Assembly: GCA_026936325.1 (NCBI GenBank)
Contig: JAPTHN010000003.1
Coordinates: 65,298,692 to 65,362,691 of the forward strand
DNA length: 64,000 nucleotides
Reading direction: 5' to 3'
Source: Platynereis dumerilii
Lineage: Eukaryota > Annelida > Polychaeta > Phyllodocida > Nereididae
Both the position numbers and the translations under genes were made by a program. Below the pieces are notes generated by a model. The model did no database searches. It was not told where the DNA came from and saw nothing but the letters and a program-made list of their open reading frames with translations. Positions 1 to 11,550 of the stretch are shown piece by piece. Numbering within the stretch: position 1 is the first letter of the stretch; the number at the start of each line of letters is the position of its first letter.

Positions 1-2860
1 TAAAATGAAATTGTTGTCAGCTGTAGAAAACACATAGAACTGGTGTATTTAGTCACTGTGGACAAAGCCTATGCAAAGTGTAACCTTGAAACATCTTTGA
101 TATTTGATTAACAGCTTTCAAAGTTTCAATGTGAGTTGACAAAAAAATCAGTGTTGACATGGCCATAGGAGAATTTATATCTTACCTTTTCTATGAATCT
201 GTATCCTACAATTTGTCCTGTTAGCAATTACAAATATAGATATCCCATGCAATATAAATATAGTCCATGAACAATTCCATGTGGATAAATGGATGCACAA
301 ATGCTCAAATTAGAAGTTCTTTGGCAAAAATTCCCTGGCTCCGTGAGCCTCTAACACATTTTCTTATGCTCTGACAATGTTTAAAGGGGCCCTGTTACAA
401 AATAGCAAGCTGGATTATCTTGCTTAGCATTGTTTGGCATTGACTGTTTGTTGTAATCACCTGTTTCGAACCTCAGTTCAATGGAGTGCAACAATGTCTC
501 TGTGAATTCCATATGTGTGGTTGTGGGACCATGTGGTTTGACCAGTGAATGAAGAGGCATGCTTATACTGGTTCACCCCAGTCTGCTCACAGACTCTAAA
601 CGAACAGCACAGCTGGAGAGTCTGCCAGAAATCGGATGACCTCCAGGTGACACAGATATCAATATTCAAATAGGTCAGGTCATTCAACCAGGCAGAGGGA
701 CCTCATCACTTGTGCTCATACGCACAGCTGAGCTGCCAGCAAGATGTAAACAAATTGTAATCAACAATGTTAAACAATCAATGAGTACACAATACTACAC
801 ATTCACTTACTGTCAGCCTTTCACTGTGGCCAAACTGCAGTGACACAGACAACACTAATTGATTGTTTATGGTTTTCTACATAGAAACTAATTGAAACAA
901 CAAGCAGACAACAATGAAACACTGAAGCATTAACTTAATTGCTTTAAGAGATCTGAAACTGTTATCTATTACCTGTCACACAGGAGGAGAGTTAATCTTT
1001 TTGTTACAACTTCAAAATAGTGTTATGCTGTGGCCAGGGTAAGCACAACAAGCTTATACTGAGAAGTGGCAGTGCTCTTGGCTGTCTGGCTGGCTGCCAA
1101 ACAGGGACTACTCACAATTCCCTGGCCAGGAAAAGCATGATTCCGCCAAAAAAAAAGTTCCTCAACAAGTACCACTTTGCAGCAATAACACAATTCTAAG
1201 CATACACTGGCCGATTAAAAGTTATTTAATATTCAATTCTAGACATAATTCAACAGACAAAATAGTTACTTCACAACATTGCAGAAAAGTAACAGTTGCT
1301 GAATCTGAAATCTGTTAGAGCCTCACACAGCAAGCTGTGTTCGATTGTAGTTTCTGTTATGGATTCCAGAGGGCACAAACCTATTGAGCTCTAAGTTTAG
1401 AGTGAGAAAGTTCTGTGGTTCATCTCAAAGTCCATTGGACACAGTATCATCCACCATTTGGAGAAATGCCATCATTGTGGCAGAGATAACAGCATTAGCC
1501 TTTGTCTTGGTCTCTCACACATTGATGCATGCTTGTTACATTTCAAAGAACACCTCCTTGTTTATGGACTATTACACTGCATCTTTCGTGGACTATTACA
1601 TCAACAAATGTACATTTCAGGATGGTTATTTTGAAATACAACCATTATTTCATTCAAAGATTGTATTTATATATTTTGTGTTTTTACAAAAGTTGTATTT
1701 AGATATGAAAATATGTCTTTCATTTTTTTTTTAATTTCATGTTTTTGTGCTGTCCTGGTGTTTATATTTTGATATCTAAATCCAATTTCACTTATCATTT
1801 CTTACATATATTTTTGTAGGGAACATCTCAGATCTGTGTTATAAGCTCCAAATGAGGAAAGATTTTACAGTGGAGGTCCCTAACTAAAGGGGCAAAAATA
1901 ATCAGCTAAGTGCTATTTGTCATCAATTTATGTGTACTGCAGTGGTGGAGCTTCTTGAGTTTCTGGAGGGGGCCACTAGGAAGTTGGCCTTGCAGATATA
2001 CTTTCCCTATAGCAGGAGTACCCTCCAAATTTACCTCCAATATTAGGAGGATACTCATGCTACAGCAAAGGTAACTCTGACTACAATTTACAAATCAAGT
2101 ATATATTTGCCCCTCTTTATGCTCAGTAGCTCCTTCACTGCATGACCTTGGGAGCTGTCATGGTTGAGTGATTGGGGACCATATCCAAAGCACACCTGGA
2201 GCATAATATTATTCCATAGAGATTTCCTTCAAAAAATTATATAGCCTAAGTGTATAAAGATTTGAGATGACATAAGACAAGTGATAAAAGAAAACACTGT
2301 ATGAGAACATTAGATATTCAACTTTTCACAAACTGGTCAGTCTAAAAGTGTAATAATCCAAATATTATGCAAGCCACAATTAGTGTGTTGTAATGGAAAT
2401 AGAAATTTCATGTTCATGACAAAGAATTTAAAAGGGCTTCTCATTGCTTGGTTTACTGTCTATGTTAATAACACCTGTAATTAGGCATGCCTAATCATGA
2501 TGTAACATGTATTAGGTTTGTTAAATCACCCACTCACAGTGGTACATTGGAGGTATAGATGCAACTACACATACATAAAACATTATTTGAATATTTGGAA
2601 AATAAAATATGTGTTTGAAGAAACCTCAGGTCCCTACAATTCTTTTTTTTAAAGAATTTCTTGTTACATATGTAAGTTTTTATCTTGCCCTTGCATTTTC
2701 AAAATTTTATAAATAGATATTGATGAATAAAAAATGTCAAATGTTATTCTACTTTCCTTCTATATGCCCAAAAAAAATTTAAAGATAAATTTGTCAGTTA
2801 GCCAGAAACTCATTTTTTGTAAGTAACACCAATGGTGAGGTGAAATATCCTACACGGAAA
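1..2860. other. AT-rich region, no gene recognised
   Basis: I see no convincing exon, tRNA or element ends here. The open frames (for example 1384-1734 on + and 478-687 on -) are short, low in complexity or lack any family resemblance. The missing N-terminal exon of the methyltransferase at 11551 could lie here, but I did not find a segment encoding the expected YDxWAxxYD-like start of that family. Confidence 0.4.
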
Positions 2861-2889
2861 TTTGAAAATCTCTTCATGGTTATCCAGCA

Positions 2890-3440
2890 AAGCAGTACCC
2901 CCACAGCAAAGCAGTACCCCCAAAGGGAATGATGAAAAAATTGGTTACTTGAAAAACCAGGTTTGGTTTAAAATACGCTCCATGGTGGAATACTATAAAT
3001 CCAGTTATGTATATTTGTTAAACCAAAAAAGGGTGAATAACCACTTCATATGGTTCCTTTAAAAACCAAAGATGGATATGTACAAAACCAACTAATAAAA
3101 TATTTGGTTCAGTAGTAAACCTCTAGTGGTTAATCAAAACTCCAGAAAACATTTGTTAAAAATCCAATAAAGTTTTATGCAAATCCAGTAATGATAGTGT
3201 TAACAACCACAGATACTTGTTTAACAATCCTTCAGGGGTTTGTTTATAAACCACTATTGGTTCACACTGCAAGTATATGAAAATTCCAAATTGGTTATAT
3301 ATTATTCCAAAGATTTTTAGATGGTGGTTTTTTAAACATCCACATAAAAAGGGTTTTTAAAAAAACCAAAAGTGCATGTATACTGATGACAAGCCAAAAA
3401 ACCACATATGGTTGTTTGTGTAACCGTTTTTCTCTGAGTG
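2890..3440. repeat. Degenerate array of short AACCA/TGGTT hairpin units
   Basis: AACCA and TGGTT recur every 25-40 bases, often facing each other as small inverted repeats (for example around 3030-3070, 3095-3140, 3225-3262 and 3395-3412). No coding sense is visible. It may be the interior of an old non-autonomous DNA transposon, but I could not define its ends. Confidence 0.45.
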
Positions 3441-3794
3441 TGTACTTTTGGTTTGTATATTCTGAAGACATTTTCTTCTCTAAATTTATTGCACTTTGCG
3501 AGGTGAAAATAGATGTTCATCCATGCATAACTTGCTCTGGTATTAAGTTTCAAATCTGACCAAGATCTTCACCTATTCATCATAAGTTTTACTGTTTTTA
3601 GCAGGTATATCAATCTGTATGAAGATCTCTGTTATGAGAGAACTATTCTTTAGAGACAGCTACTTTATCAGCCAGTAGTGACAACGCAAGTCTGAGGTTC
3701 TGGCAGGGTGTCAACTTTGTGGAAATATTCATTGTTGCCTTCCAAATATATGTTAATTGCAGCAACGACTGGGGCATAAATGGCCCAAATATAC

Positions 3795-4501
3795 CTACCA
3801 TAGTGACCAACAGTTAGTGCCTAACAGTTAGTGCCTAACAGCTAGTGACTAATGGCTAGTGACTAACAGCTAGTGACTAACAGCTAGTGACTAACAGCTA
3901 GTTAACAGAAAGTGACTAACAGTCAGTGACCAACAGTTAGTGACCAAAAGTTAGTGACCAACAGTTAGTGAACAACAGTTAGTGACCAGCAGTTAGTGAC
4001 TAACAGTAACCAACAGTTAGTGACCAACTGACCAACAGTTAGTGAGTTGGTGACAGTTAATGACCAACAGTTAGTGACCAAAGAGTAAGGGACCAACAGT
4101 TAGTGATCAACTGACCAACAGTAAGTGACCAATAGTTGGTGACTAACAACAGTTGGTAACTAACAGTTAGTAGCCAACAGTTAGCAGCCAAGAGTTAGTG
4201 ACCAACAGTTAATAACAGTTAATGACCAACAGTTAGTGACCGACAGTGACAAATAAAACTCATTAATATCTAAAGACAAACTGTTAGTGATCAACTGACA
4301 AACAGTTAATGATCAACTGACCAACAGTTAGTGATCAAATGACCAACAGTTAGTGACCAACAGTTAGTGAACACAGTTAGTGACCAACTGAACAAAGATG
4401 AATGACAAATAGTTAATGACCAATGTACAAACAGTTAATAGTCAACAGTTAGTGATCAACTGACCAACAGTTAGTGATCAACAGTAAGTGACCAACAGTT
4501 A
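3795..4501. repeat. 14-bp minisatellite (AGTTAGTGACCAAC)n, first block
   Basis: The unit AGTTAGTGACCAAC and close variants are repeated for about 700 bases with frequent partial units. The same array reappears at 6697-6982 and 8384-8413. It is therefore one locus opened by later insertions of a TTCATGAA-rich element and two LINE fragments. Confidence 0.85.
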
Positions 4502-5727
4502 CCCAGGTGAGATGTTTATGAATAATTCATGAACATTCATGACTTATTCATGAATGTTCATGAATAAAAATTCATGAACATTCATCAAAGTCCGTCAACT
4601 TGTTCATGAATGTTCATGCATATTCGTGAACAACAAATGGGACAGGTGCATGAAAAAGTGAATGTTCATTAACTATTCATCAAGTTACCGAAGGGAAAAT
4701 GTTTCTTGATATTTGATGAATATTCATGAACTTTGATGAACTTGGTTCATGAGAGTTCATGAAGTATTCACTAAGTCACACATGAGTCAATGTGTGTGGT
4801 GTCAGTTCATGAACATTCATGAATAATCATCAAGAATGTACCATAACTATTAATCAAGATTCATTTATCTTGGTTCATGAATGTTCATGGATTACTCATG
4901 AACAACAAACATGGGACAGGTGCATGAAACATGAACATTCATGAACTAATCATTAAATGTGTCAGTTCATGAACATTCATGAACTGATGATTAATGTATC
5001 AGTTCATGAACATTCATGATCTAATCATCAATGCATCAGTTATATGAACGTTCATGAACTGTCCTTGAACTGTTCACGGACCACATACCATGATGGTTCA
5101 TCAAAGTTCATCAAAAGTTCATCACATTGTTTAAAGTACATGTACATATAAACAAAAGACACATGAAACCTAGCATGATAAATCAACTTGCAAAGTCTTT
5201 CAAATCACATATGCCTGAATTTTAAATTTTAGTTAAATAACTCACTCGAATGAATAGCATGTATTATGACGTCATACTGTCCCTGAGCACATTGTCCTTA
5301 ATTAAATTTTGTCCCTCAGCTATGCCTCCTGCTTTTTCCTGTATCACATACACACTGTTGTCAGTCCTGATCACTTTCAAAATAATCCATGACACCATCA
5401 AGTGCATCCTGAGAATGGAACATGATTTTGTGAAAAATTTCCATGATATTGGTAATCATCCAATTGATATGCTTAGAAACTGCAAGCATGAGCCATGCAT
5501 GCTCTTTTTCTCCCAGGAAGTGATGAGAATTTTAATTTAGAATCAAACCGCAAGGTTTTTAGACAGTTTAGTTTCAACTTTATCCTGAAGGTGGCCATCT
5601 AAATTCATGAAGTTTATTGAGTTCATGAGCATTCATGAACCACCGCAGAGGGATTTCACAAAATTTTTCCAATTTTTTTTTTGTCCTTCTGAGGTTCATC
5701 ATAATTCATCTGAGGTTCATCTAGTCC
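4502..5727 (+). mobile_element. TTCATGAA-rich inverted-repeat element, copy A (right end missing)
   Basis: It begins CCCAGGTGAGATG immediately after the minisatellite and matches the element at 12787-14172 almost base for base through its TTCATGAACATTCATGAA-type palindromes and its unique middle (the CATACACACTGTTGTCAG region). The last 200 or so bases, including the mirror terminus seen in the other copy, are absent here and LINE sequence follows directly. The middle carries an open frame (5250-5540) partly conserved in copy B, but it looks like chance, not a transposase. Superfamily unknown. Confidence 0.7.
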
Positions 5728-6735
5728 GGCAAAACCTGACCAACAACAACGTAGTTGTTGGTCAGATAACAATCCATTGAGTGATTTCAACAGACTGCGA
5801 CAGATTCTGTGTCGCACCTGGACTGGGCTCTCTGAGCCAAATTCCGGGAAACTTTGACCTTTGTTTCTGAGAAACATACATATAAAACCCCTATGAACTG
5901 ACCTGAGGTGTGAACAATTTCTGGGAAGTTGATAATTTAGTTCCAAAGTTTTGAATCGAGAAATCAAAATCTGAGGCACTGGAAAATGGTAGAATATGCA
6001 TGTGCTAAAAGGTGTTGCAACGCCAGATTTCGTCTGCTAGAGCCAATAGGGGGAACAGGAAGTGGCAGGATCTGTTACCAAACAGGTCAAATAAACAACC
6101 GTTGCAACTTGATAATGCTGAAAAGTCTCAATGCAATGTCTTCTATCTCAAGATTGGCCTAACGGCTCATTTGTGAGGAACTTTCGGACTCTGCCAATAT
6201 TTCGGAGATGGTAATTAGCTGATTTTGCACACAAGCCAATTTGAGGGATCATTGACAGAGTAGAGTCAAAAGTAACACCTATGTTTTTTGCTGTGAAAGT
6301 CGGTTTGATGTTATCACTTCCAACACACAGAGTGGCACTCTTCAATCTATCCAGGTGTTGTTTGTTGGCAATGATCAATACTTCAGTCTTGTTGGTGTTT
6401 AATTTCAGCATATTGCTTGACATCCAGGAATACACCTTTTTAATTGTAGTCTCCATGTTAATAAAAGCAGCACAGGCATCGGCAGGTTCAAACTTCAAGT
6501 ACAACTGTGTGTCGTCTGCATAGAGATGATAATCAGTATTCTCTTGTCTTAACAGACTACCAAGTGGAGTGGTGTACATGATGAAGAGTAGGGGTCCTAA
6601 AATGGACCCCTGAGGGACTCCACAGAGTAGGGACTTGGCTTTGGATGTTGAATTTCCAATAAGGACACGTTGGCTTCTGTTGGCTTCTGTTGTAGTTAGT
6701 GCACCAGTTAGTGTGCACCAGTTAGTGACCAACAG
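5728..6735 (-). mobile_element. 5'-truncated LINE fragment (CR1/L2/Jockey-like RT)
   Basis: The - strand frame 6732-6148 encodes reverse-transcriptase core motifs: GVPQGSILGPLLFIMY, then HLYADDTQLYL with the catalytic YADD, then the thumb-side W-S-N-M-L-K-L-N-T-N-K-T-E segment and a V-T-F-D-S-T-L box. That order is typical of the CR1/L2/Jockey group of non-LTR elements. The endonuclease and 5' half are missing, so it is a dead truncated copy; the 3' boundary is approximate. A 32-base near-palindrome (CTGACCAACAAC arms) lies at about 5738-5769. The insertion sits inside the 14-bp minisatellite, which resumes just beyond. Confidence 0.75.
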
Positions 6736-6982
6736 TTAGTGCACCAACAGTTAGTGACCAACAATTAGTGACAATTAGTGACCATCTGAACAGCAGTTAA
6801 TGACTAAAGTTAATGACCAACTGACCAACAGTTAGTTCCCAACAGTCAGTGACCATAACCAACAGTTAGTGCACCAACAGTTAGTGCACCAACAGTTAGT
6901 GCATCAACAGTTAGTGACCAACAATTAGTGACAATTAGTGACCATCTGAACAGCAGTTCATGACTAAAGTTAATGACCAGAC
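6697..6982. repeat. 14-bp minisatellite, second block
   Basis: The same AGTTAGTGACCAAC unit as at 3795-4501, with a larger internal duplication (GTGACAATTAGTGACCATCT appears twice). It is bounded by LINE fragments on both sides. Confidence 0.8.
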
Positions 6983-8383
6983 TCAGACTCAGACTCAGAC
7001 TCAGACTCAGACGTAATTTATTTCAACATTATACAACTTTAGATTAAAAGACAAACAAATGTATAAAGAGAGAGGAGACCCTCCCAAAGCACTATGTGCC
7101 GCTACTGGAGGGCCACCTATACATCATAATTATTTTATACTTCTACCAAGCGCGTCCATGTGAGTCGTCAGGCATCCAGATCCAACATTGCCCTTCAGGT
7201 TTAATTAGTTAAAAAAAGAAAGTAATTCAAGTTTTTGAACGGAATAAGATTTTTATATGGAATAGTATTGAATACTAACTCAGTACAGATATGTTCCTAG
7301 GAGGTATAAAGGTGCACTTCTTATGTTCTGTTGCAAATATAGCAGTCTTGAATATCACAGTCACATGAATAATTACTTATTATCTTATTTTTGGTATAAT
7401 TCTTGAAACCATCAAGTGAATGAGTATATATTTTGTCTTTAATAGAACGAGCTGAAATATTGTTAAAGAATTGTGAAATTTTGTATCTGATAGATTGTTT
7501 TGCAAATTCATGACTAATTGTAGGTAAATGGAAACTATTTTGATTTCTGACATAATGATCATGAATATTCTGTGTTTTTGTAAATATACCTGAATGAAAG
7601 TATCCCGGCAACATTCCGTTCTCCAGCTTGAAGCAAAACTTAAAAGCATACAGTGCACATATGTCATGACATTTTAGTATATTTAATCTTTTAAATAAAG
7701 GACTTGTATGGGCATTATATCTGCTACATGTAATAATTCGTATAGTCTTCTTTTGCAGTGTGAACAGTTTCTGACATTTTTTCTCCCATAATAGTGAACC
7801 ATAATTTAGATGAGGCAGTATAAGTGAATTATATAAAGTCAAGAGAATGTTTTTCGGGAGGAAATGCTTCAATTTGTTCAGTATACCATTAACTTTGGAA
7901 ATCTTCTTGGAAATAATATTGATATGATAATGCCATTTTAGATTAGAATCAAGATGTATTCCTAAGAAGTTAAAATGAGAGACAAACTCAATTTGGTGAT
8001 CATCAATATATAATTTTGGGTAATGAACTGTCTTTTGAGGTGAATGGAATAACATGGACTTAGTTTTCTAGCAGTTAAGAGACAATTTATTGACTTTCAT
8101 CCAATTACTTATTTGTTTTAGTTCAAAATTAATGTTATCATCGACTGCAACACCAAAAGAATTCAAAGATGCACAAAGAGACGTATCATCTGCATAGATT
8201 ATAGGTTTGAATTTATCACATACAACAGCTAGGTCATTAATATAAATAATAAAGAGCAGTGGGCCAAGTATTGATCCTTGCGGGACCCCTGTAGAGATCA
8301 ACATGGATTCCGAAGATGTCTCATTGTACTGAACATACTGATGTCTATTTCGCAAATAACTTTTTAATAGGTTTAGAGAACAG
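6979..8383 (-). mobile_element. 5'-truncated LINE with C-terminal RT, (TCTGAG)n tail
   Basis: Two - strand frames in register, 8394-8068 and 8055-7321, give the second half of a LINE ORF2. The first has STGVPQGSILGPLLFIIYIND and IYADDTSLC (catalytic YADD), then NKLSLN. One in-frame TAG follows, then KTKSMLF, FLGIHLDSNLKWHYHI, LPHLNYG and LQKKTIR, a standard Jockey/CR1-group thumb and C-terminal pattern. The 3' end is a hexamer tail, (AGACTC)n on the + strand at about 6979-7010. It is 5' truncated inside the minisatellite. A single stop and otherwise clean frame imply a fairly recent insertion. Confidence 0.8.
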
Positions 8384-8435
8384 TTAGTTCCCAACAGTCA
8401 GTGACCATAACCATAGCTTGATAGATTGGTAGATG

Positions 8436-11075
8436 CAGGGCCGTATTAGCGCATTTCTGGGCCCAGGGCAAACTGTTTCTAATGGGCCCCCTTAATAGGG
8501 TGCTTCTTTTGCCCCAACTTGCTCAGAACCCTGTATACTTTCTTATGCGGGTGAGGTTAGTCAATAGAAGTAATCATGCAAAATTTCAAGAAATTTTATT
8601 GATGCCTAGGTGTAGCACATTCGGATTGAAATTTGTCAAATTTCCTTAAAATTGTGCGATTTCTTGTGAATTACTAGGTTATTTATCATATTTTTTTCAA
8701 TAGCCTTGAATATTGTTTAAGAAGATTTCTGTGTCAAAACAGCATTTTCCATCCACATCTTACTCATTTCTAAATTTAAAATCAGATTAGAGGCTTGGCT
8801 TAGGTTCAGGAAGGCACCGTAGGTGGCAACACTAATTGCGTTGTCTCATAATGTCATAACATTATCATTAATTGTTGATAACAAGGCCGGTTTAGTATAT
8901 ATAGTATATTATACAACAAATAAAATTATTTTCCCCCGATTACATGGTAACCTTTGTTAGAAATCAAACTTTTTCACTTGTTTGAATGCCTTTATCAAAA
9001 TAAGCCTGTATCTTGATGGAAACTAGAATTTCGATCATTTAAATTAGTCGAAAAATAAGAAGTTGCCAAGAGTTTCAAGATGCAGTGTTTAATTTACACA
9101 TTTTAAAATCATATACTTGTGACACTAGTAGTCACTTAATTAAAGTTTTGTAATGTGACCAGCTGCACAGTACCTTACATGGGAAAAGTGTGAAGGACAT
9201 TTCTGAAATTTTAAATGCCTACAAAGATGCAAATCATCAAATTCAGCAGATCCTTGGGATAGTCCTTTTGCGCAGCATTCTTAGTCATCTCAAGACACTA
9301 GGATCAAGGTATTTGTTTTACAAGAAACTGTGTCTACAATTCTTCCCAAAGGAAGCAGATCTTGTTGAGCTTCATAGCTCATGGGGAAGATATTTGGAAA
9401 AAATACTCTGAACTTGTTTTATCTTTCTGTGAGAGAGCACATATTTCCTGTTAGCCCCAAATAAGAGGACATTGGAAATATTTAATGCTATGAGGAATTT
9501 AGAGTGTTACTGAAATAAAACATCAAGAGAGGAAAGACTCCTGCCACAGTGGCTGGGCACAGGACCATGAACATGTTCACCATTATATGTCAAAATTAGG
9601 AGAAAATTTAATCCAAAAAATGTCATTCATTGATTTAAATTCATTGTCCATGGCGGATAGTGGTTTGCAGCCTTTCCTCAGTGAGCTGAAAGAGATTGTG
9701 GCAGACCTTTTGTAAAACTTCAGAAGGTACCCTAATTCTGATGATGTATTGATACTTGATCTTCTCTTGCTGTATTTCTACTCAATTGCGACTAGCAATG
9801 ACTTGAAAAGGAGGGTGCAACTTGGATGGCAAAGCTTTTTATGCACTCTAGTTATAGCTGTTGCCTGAATAGAGTCATGTCTTTATTTGACAATTATAAA
9901 TAAATAGTGACTATTAAGACAAGACTCCAGCCTTTTGTCTGTGCTCATAGCATGCAAAACATTAAACGATTCGTCAAATTTGAGGTATTTGTGTATACCT
10001 TGGTTGAATTCAACTGCAACCCAAGCAATGAACTCGTACTATGCAGTAATATCATCAAGTAATTAACAACTCACTCCATAATTTGGGAAGCTGAGCTGAA
10101 AGTACTGAAACATCGTCTCTGACATGATCGCTTTGACACTGTTTGATGATCACTTACGTACTGATGAGAAAAACACATACAGTAAGTTAGTGCAAGAAAT
10201 ATAAAAACAACCATAAAATGTCCGACATCAAAAGCCTTAAATTCCTTTCCTGAATTGAGGGAAAATATGAAACTGTGGGTTAGTTGTTGCAGACTTATGG
10301 CATGCACATTGTTTCTTAAATAAGATTGAACCATCCTTTTTGGAGATTGATGTACACATCCTTCTGAATGACAATATGATCACAGATGCATATCAGGGAA
10401 AAATATCTCCAGTGCCTTTAGGGTTACAAATGACTGTGCAGAAAGAGTGTAAAATTGGAAGCAGATTATTAAGATCAAGAAAGGAGGATCGATTTCAAAA
10501 TGAACTACAAGTATGGTCAAAAATTCCTGAATTATCGCCAAAATCACAGAAAACAGAGCAAACTTGATGTTGTACACCTATCATATTGATGACCCTGGCA
10601 AGTGGTACCTATAGTACTTAGCTGACCTCTATCTTTCCCAAATGGTGTCTGTACTTCATTATGTATGTTTAAATCTGATTTATCATGCAAACCATGTTAT
10701 CTCTTGATTGGCTATTTGTTTTCTTTTCCCTCGAAATTACGAAAAACGACAAAATTTCAATTGCAATGTGCTACACCTAGGAATTCTTCAAATTTCATGA
10801 AATTTCAGAGAAATGGTCTACATTGATAACCTCACCACCAAAAAGAAGTAAGGTTGGATCAAGAAAAAATTTCAATTTTGGGTGGCAGAAGGAGCACCCT
10901 AGGGCCCCCCTAGCACCCCAAAAACGTTCTAAATTCTGAAAAGTACATTCTCACGCCAGTTACCCGACGCACTTTCTTTACTGTCGCAGCTCTTTTCAGC
11001 TTCATCATGGGCCCCCCCCTGAGGTCATGGGCCCGGGGCAAGTGCCCCATTTGCCCATAGGTTAATACGGCCCTG
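8436..11075. mobile_element. hAT-type DNA transposon, decayed interior
   Basis: The ends are inverted repeats (CAGGGCCGTATTA at the left; its reverse complement closes the right) flanked by a perfect 8-bp duplication GGTAGATG at 8428-8435 and 11076-11083. TIR type and duplication length are those of hAT elements. The right subterminal part has CATGGGCCC and GGGGCAAGTGCCCC stretches, echoed by a fragment at 29331-29465. The interior keeps only short open stretches (9190-9411, 10340-10567) with no clear catalytic motifs, so it is a dead or non-autonomous copy. Confidence 0.88.
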
Positions 11076-11550
11076 GGTAGATGCATAGACATGTACACAC
11101 ATGTATATTACAGATCACAGGGTTGCCATATCTGATTTCCGTATTCCATTTAGATTATATTTTTATGACATAACCACCAGTTATACATTTTGAAATCTGT
11201 TATTACTACAGCCAGCTAATCTTTTTTTTGAAAAAGATTTTCTTGTTTCTAAATTTATGTATATGCAATACAGAAGCAACTTATTTAACATTGCAGCTTG
11301 CCACAAAATGGAGAATAGTTTCATATTTTCATGATTTTTCGGAAAGAAGTATCTTACGACCTCTGGATCACCTTTTGTACTGAGAGACAGCGATGTATAT
11401 GGGTAACACTGAACAAAATCATACATATTTATATATACTATATCCCACATGTATATACGTGTATTTACAATTATGCATATATATATCAAACAAAAAAATA
11501 GGCTGTAAGTTACAACTATTTTAATGATAAATATTTTCTCTTTACTTTAG

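Noticed and set aside
1384-1734. 116-codon frame as a host exon
   Set aside because: No family resemblance, hydrophobic low-complexity end running into a T tract, and no supporting splice context.
5250-5540. Frame shared with 13603-13788 as a transposase remnant
   Set aside because: The shared part is short, contains no catalytic motif, and the identity is explained by the two element copies being recent duplicates.
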